Part shown: positions 13,294 to 13,979 of the stretch, one piece after another
How positions within the stretch are numbered: the stretch's first letter is position 1
How the letters are laid out: every line of letters begins with the position of its first letter
Origin: JACCVG01 sp034664165
GTDB taxonomy: Bacteria; Actinomycetota; Thermoleophilia; Solirubrobacterales; Thermoleophilaceae
Length of the DNA: 13,979 bases
NCBI GenBank assembly: GCA_034664165.1
Contig: JAXDIE010000133.1
Location: 1 to 13,979 of the forward strand
Reading direction: 5' to 3'
Position numbers and translations under genes: made by a program
Notes under the pieces: generated by a model
Told to the model about the DNA's origin: nothing
What the model saw: the letters and a program-made list of their open reading frames with translations, nothing else
Database searches by the model: none

Positions 13294-13482
13294 TCACGCG
13301 CGCCTCCCGGGGCCGGACAGGCCGCTGGCCAGCAGCACCACTCCCGCCGCGGCCAGGAGGGCCGGCACGAGAAAGCCGATGGTCAGGTCGATCAGGCCAA
13401 GCTGGTCGAGAAGGAGCAGGATGCCGAGCGCGATCGTCGCGACACCTGCGGCCAGCGTGGCGATGTCGACCCCCTTCTCCAT
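13294..13482 (-). CDS. Small two-helix membrane protein of the PspC/LiaF-type operon
   Basis: A 62-residue protein that is almost entirely two hydrophobic helices: IATLAAGVATIALGILLLLDQ (about 7-27) and IGFLVPALLAAAGVVLLASGL (about 33-53), ending in a short basic tail (GPGRRA). The middle resembles the 'G..lialG.llLldqlg' transmembrane repeat found at the N-terminus of LiaF-like proteins. The ATG at 13482 overlaps the previous gene's stop (TGATG) and has GGAGG four bases upstream, a strong start. An earlier in-frame ATG at 13515 would lie inside the upstream coding region and lacks such a site. It sits between the toastrack gene and the kinase gene, so it is likely a membrane partner of the sensor; that role is inferred from position. 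Confidence 0.8.
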   Translation of the reverse strand: MEKGVDIATLAAGVATIALGILLLLDQLGLIDLTIGFLVPALLAAAGVVLLASGLSGPGRRA

Positions 13483-13979
13483 CAGCCTCCGGTGCCCGCT
13501 TCCTGGACGCCGCACGGGATCCGGTCGGTCGACGTCTCGCCCTCGCCGCCGAACCGCCAGAAGTGATCGGACCGGTGAAGCCGGTCGTGGATCAGGTCCT
13601 CGTGGGAATCGTTGACCACCCTCAGCTCGCCGAAGGCCACATCAGAGTCGAGCCTGAGCAGCGGCGATGGAGCCGAGGCCTCGCCGATCACGTTGTGGTG
13701 GATGTCCGGGCCGGCGGCCTGGGCGCCGAGGACGTCGGTGTGCCCGGCCCGCAGCACGCTGGTCGCGTTCACGCAGATGTCATCGGGCACGATGACCAGA
13801 GCCTGGCCCATGCCCAGGTCCAGATGCAGGTCCAGCGGCCGCTCGGCCCGCCAATCCAGGTCGCGGAGATCAACCTTGAGCTGGCCCATGCCCAGCTTGT
13901 AGCCGTCGGCCGGGATCTGGGTGCGGCTGCTGGGCGAGTAGTCGCGCTCGCCGAAGCTCGGGTCGATCTTCAGGTCCGC
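13482..13979 (-). CDS. Toastrack/LiaF-like C-terminal domain protein (5' end outside window)
   Basis: The last 165 residues of a longer protein. It carries the beta-strand pattern of the toastrack/DUF4097-like fold: GYKLGMGQLKVDLRDLDW, then LHLDLGMGQALVIVPDDICVN, each a Gly-x-Gly strand followed by a hydrophobic strand and a 'v.vP....v' turn. Further strands are LRLDSDVAFGELRVVN. The C-terminal tail (TSTDRIPCGVQEAGTGG) is hydrophilic. No start codon is needed in the window, because the frame is open to its right edge. In known PspC and LiaF proteins this fold follows transmembrane segments, so those probably lie in the missing part. Its stop overlaps the next start (TGATG). I read it as the regulator or sensor subunit of the downstream kinase, by analogy with LiaF. 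Confidence 0.75.
   Translation of the reverse strand, partial: ADLKIDPSFGERDYSPSSRTQIPADGYKLGMGQLKVDLRDLDWRAERPLDLHLDLGMGQALVIVPDDICVNATSVLRAGHTDVLGAQAAGPDIHHNVIGEASAPSPLLRLDSDVAFGELRVVNDSHEDLIHDRLHRSDHFWRFGGEGETSTDRIPCGVQEAGTGG

Noticed and set aside
13285..13303. GCGCGC repeat pair (6 bp, 7-base loop) over the stop of the small membrane protein, with GAAGGG in the loop
   Set aside because: Alternating GC repeats of this length are common by chance at this composition and the element lies too far from the kinase start to call it a control site.
1..13979. Search by eye for CRISPR arrays, tRNA/rRNA genes, insertion sequences and transposases
   Set aside because: No regularly spaced repeats, no tRNA-like cloverleaf, no transposase-like product and no terminal repeats were found; composition looks uniform.

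Overview
This is a high-GC bacterial segment, densely coded on both strands with GC-biased third positions, and it reads as an actinobacterium. Three things point to the Thermoleophilia/Solirubrobacterales side of that phylum: a secreted protein carrying the 'IKNGTI…GSLK' repeat type I associate with that group, several genes whose -10 box sits 6-7 nt before the start codon (leaderless transcripts), and a PspC-type histidine kinase. The lineage is an inference from family knowledge, not a search result. I see no mobile element, tRNA, rRNA, CRISPR array or foreign-looking composition, and no stretch over 300 bases lacks a gene.

Left region (1-2946): a thiamin locus. thiO, thiS and thiG run leftward as a tight operon (4-base overlap, then a 1-base gap; thiG leaves the window). 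They supply the thiazole half of thiamin. A TPP riboswitch lies in the thiO leader. thiE, which joins thiazole and pyrimidine phosphates, runs rightward from the same short divergent region, and its Shine-Dalgarno sits inside a perfect palindrome. thiE overlaps a four-helix membrane protein gene, which in turn overlaps a hotdog thioesterase gene.

Middle region (3818-10318): a patatin-like phospholipase (leftward) is divergent from a rightward block: dihydrolipoamide dehydrogenase (lpd), a DsbA/GST-kappa-like isomerase, a secreted beta-propeller protein, a short 2-oxo-acid-dehydrogenase-type E2, and a small secreted repeat protein. The E2 has a lipoyl domain and a catalytic domain. It lacks the E3-binding domain and has Asn where the catalytic His should be. 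No E1 genes are present.

Right region (10320-13979, all leftward): an enolase-superfamily protein with five recognisable active-site residues, then an envelope-stress-type signalling operon. Its transcription order is a partial toastrack/LiaF-like protein, a 62-residue two-helix membrane protein, a PspC-domain histidine kinase and a NarL/LuxR response regulator. The spacing implies translational coupling for two of the three junctions.

The points most worth a second look are the E2 with an apparently lost catalytic His, the repeated leaderless start architecture, a possible switching helix in the TPP riboswitch, and the four-gene PspC/toastrack two-component operon. None is clearly a wholly new system.
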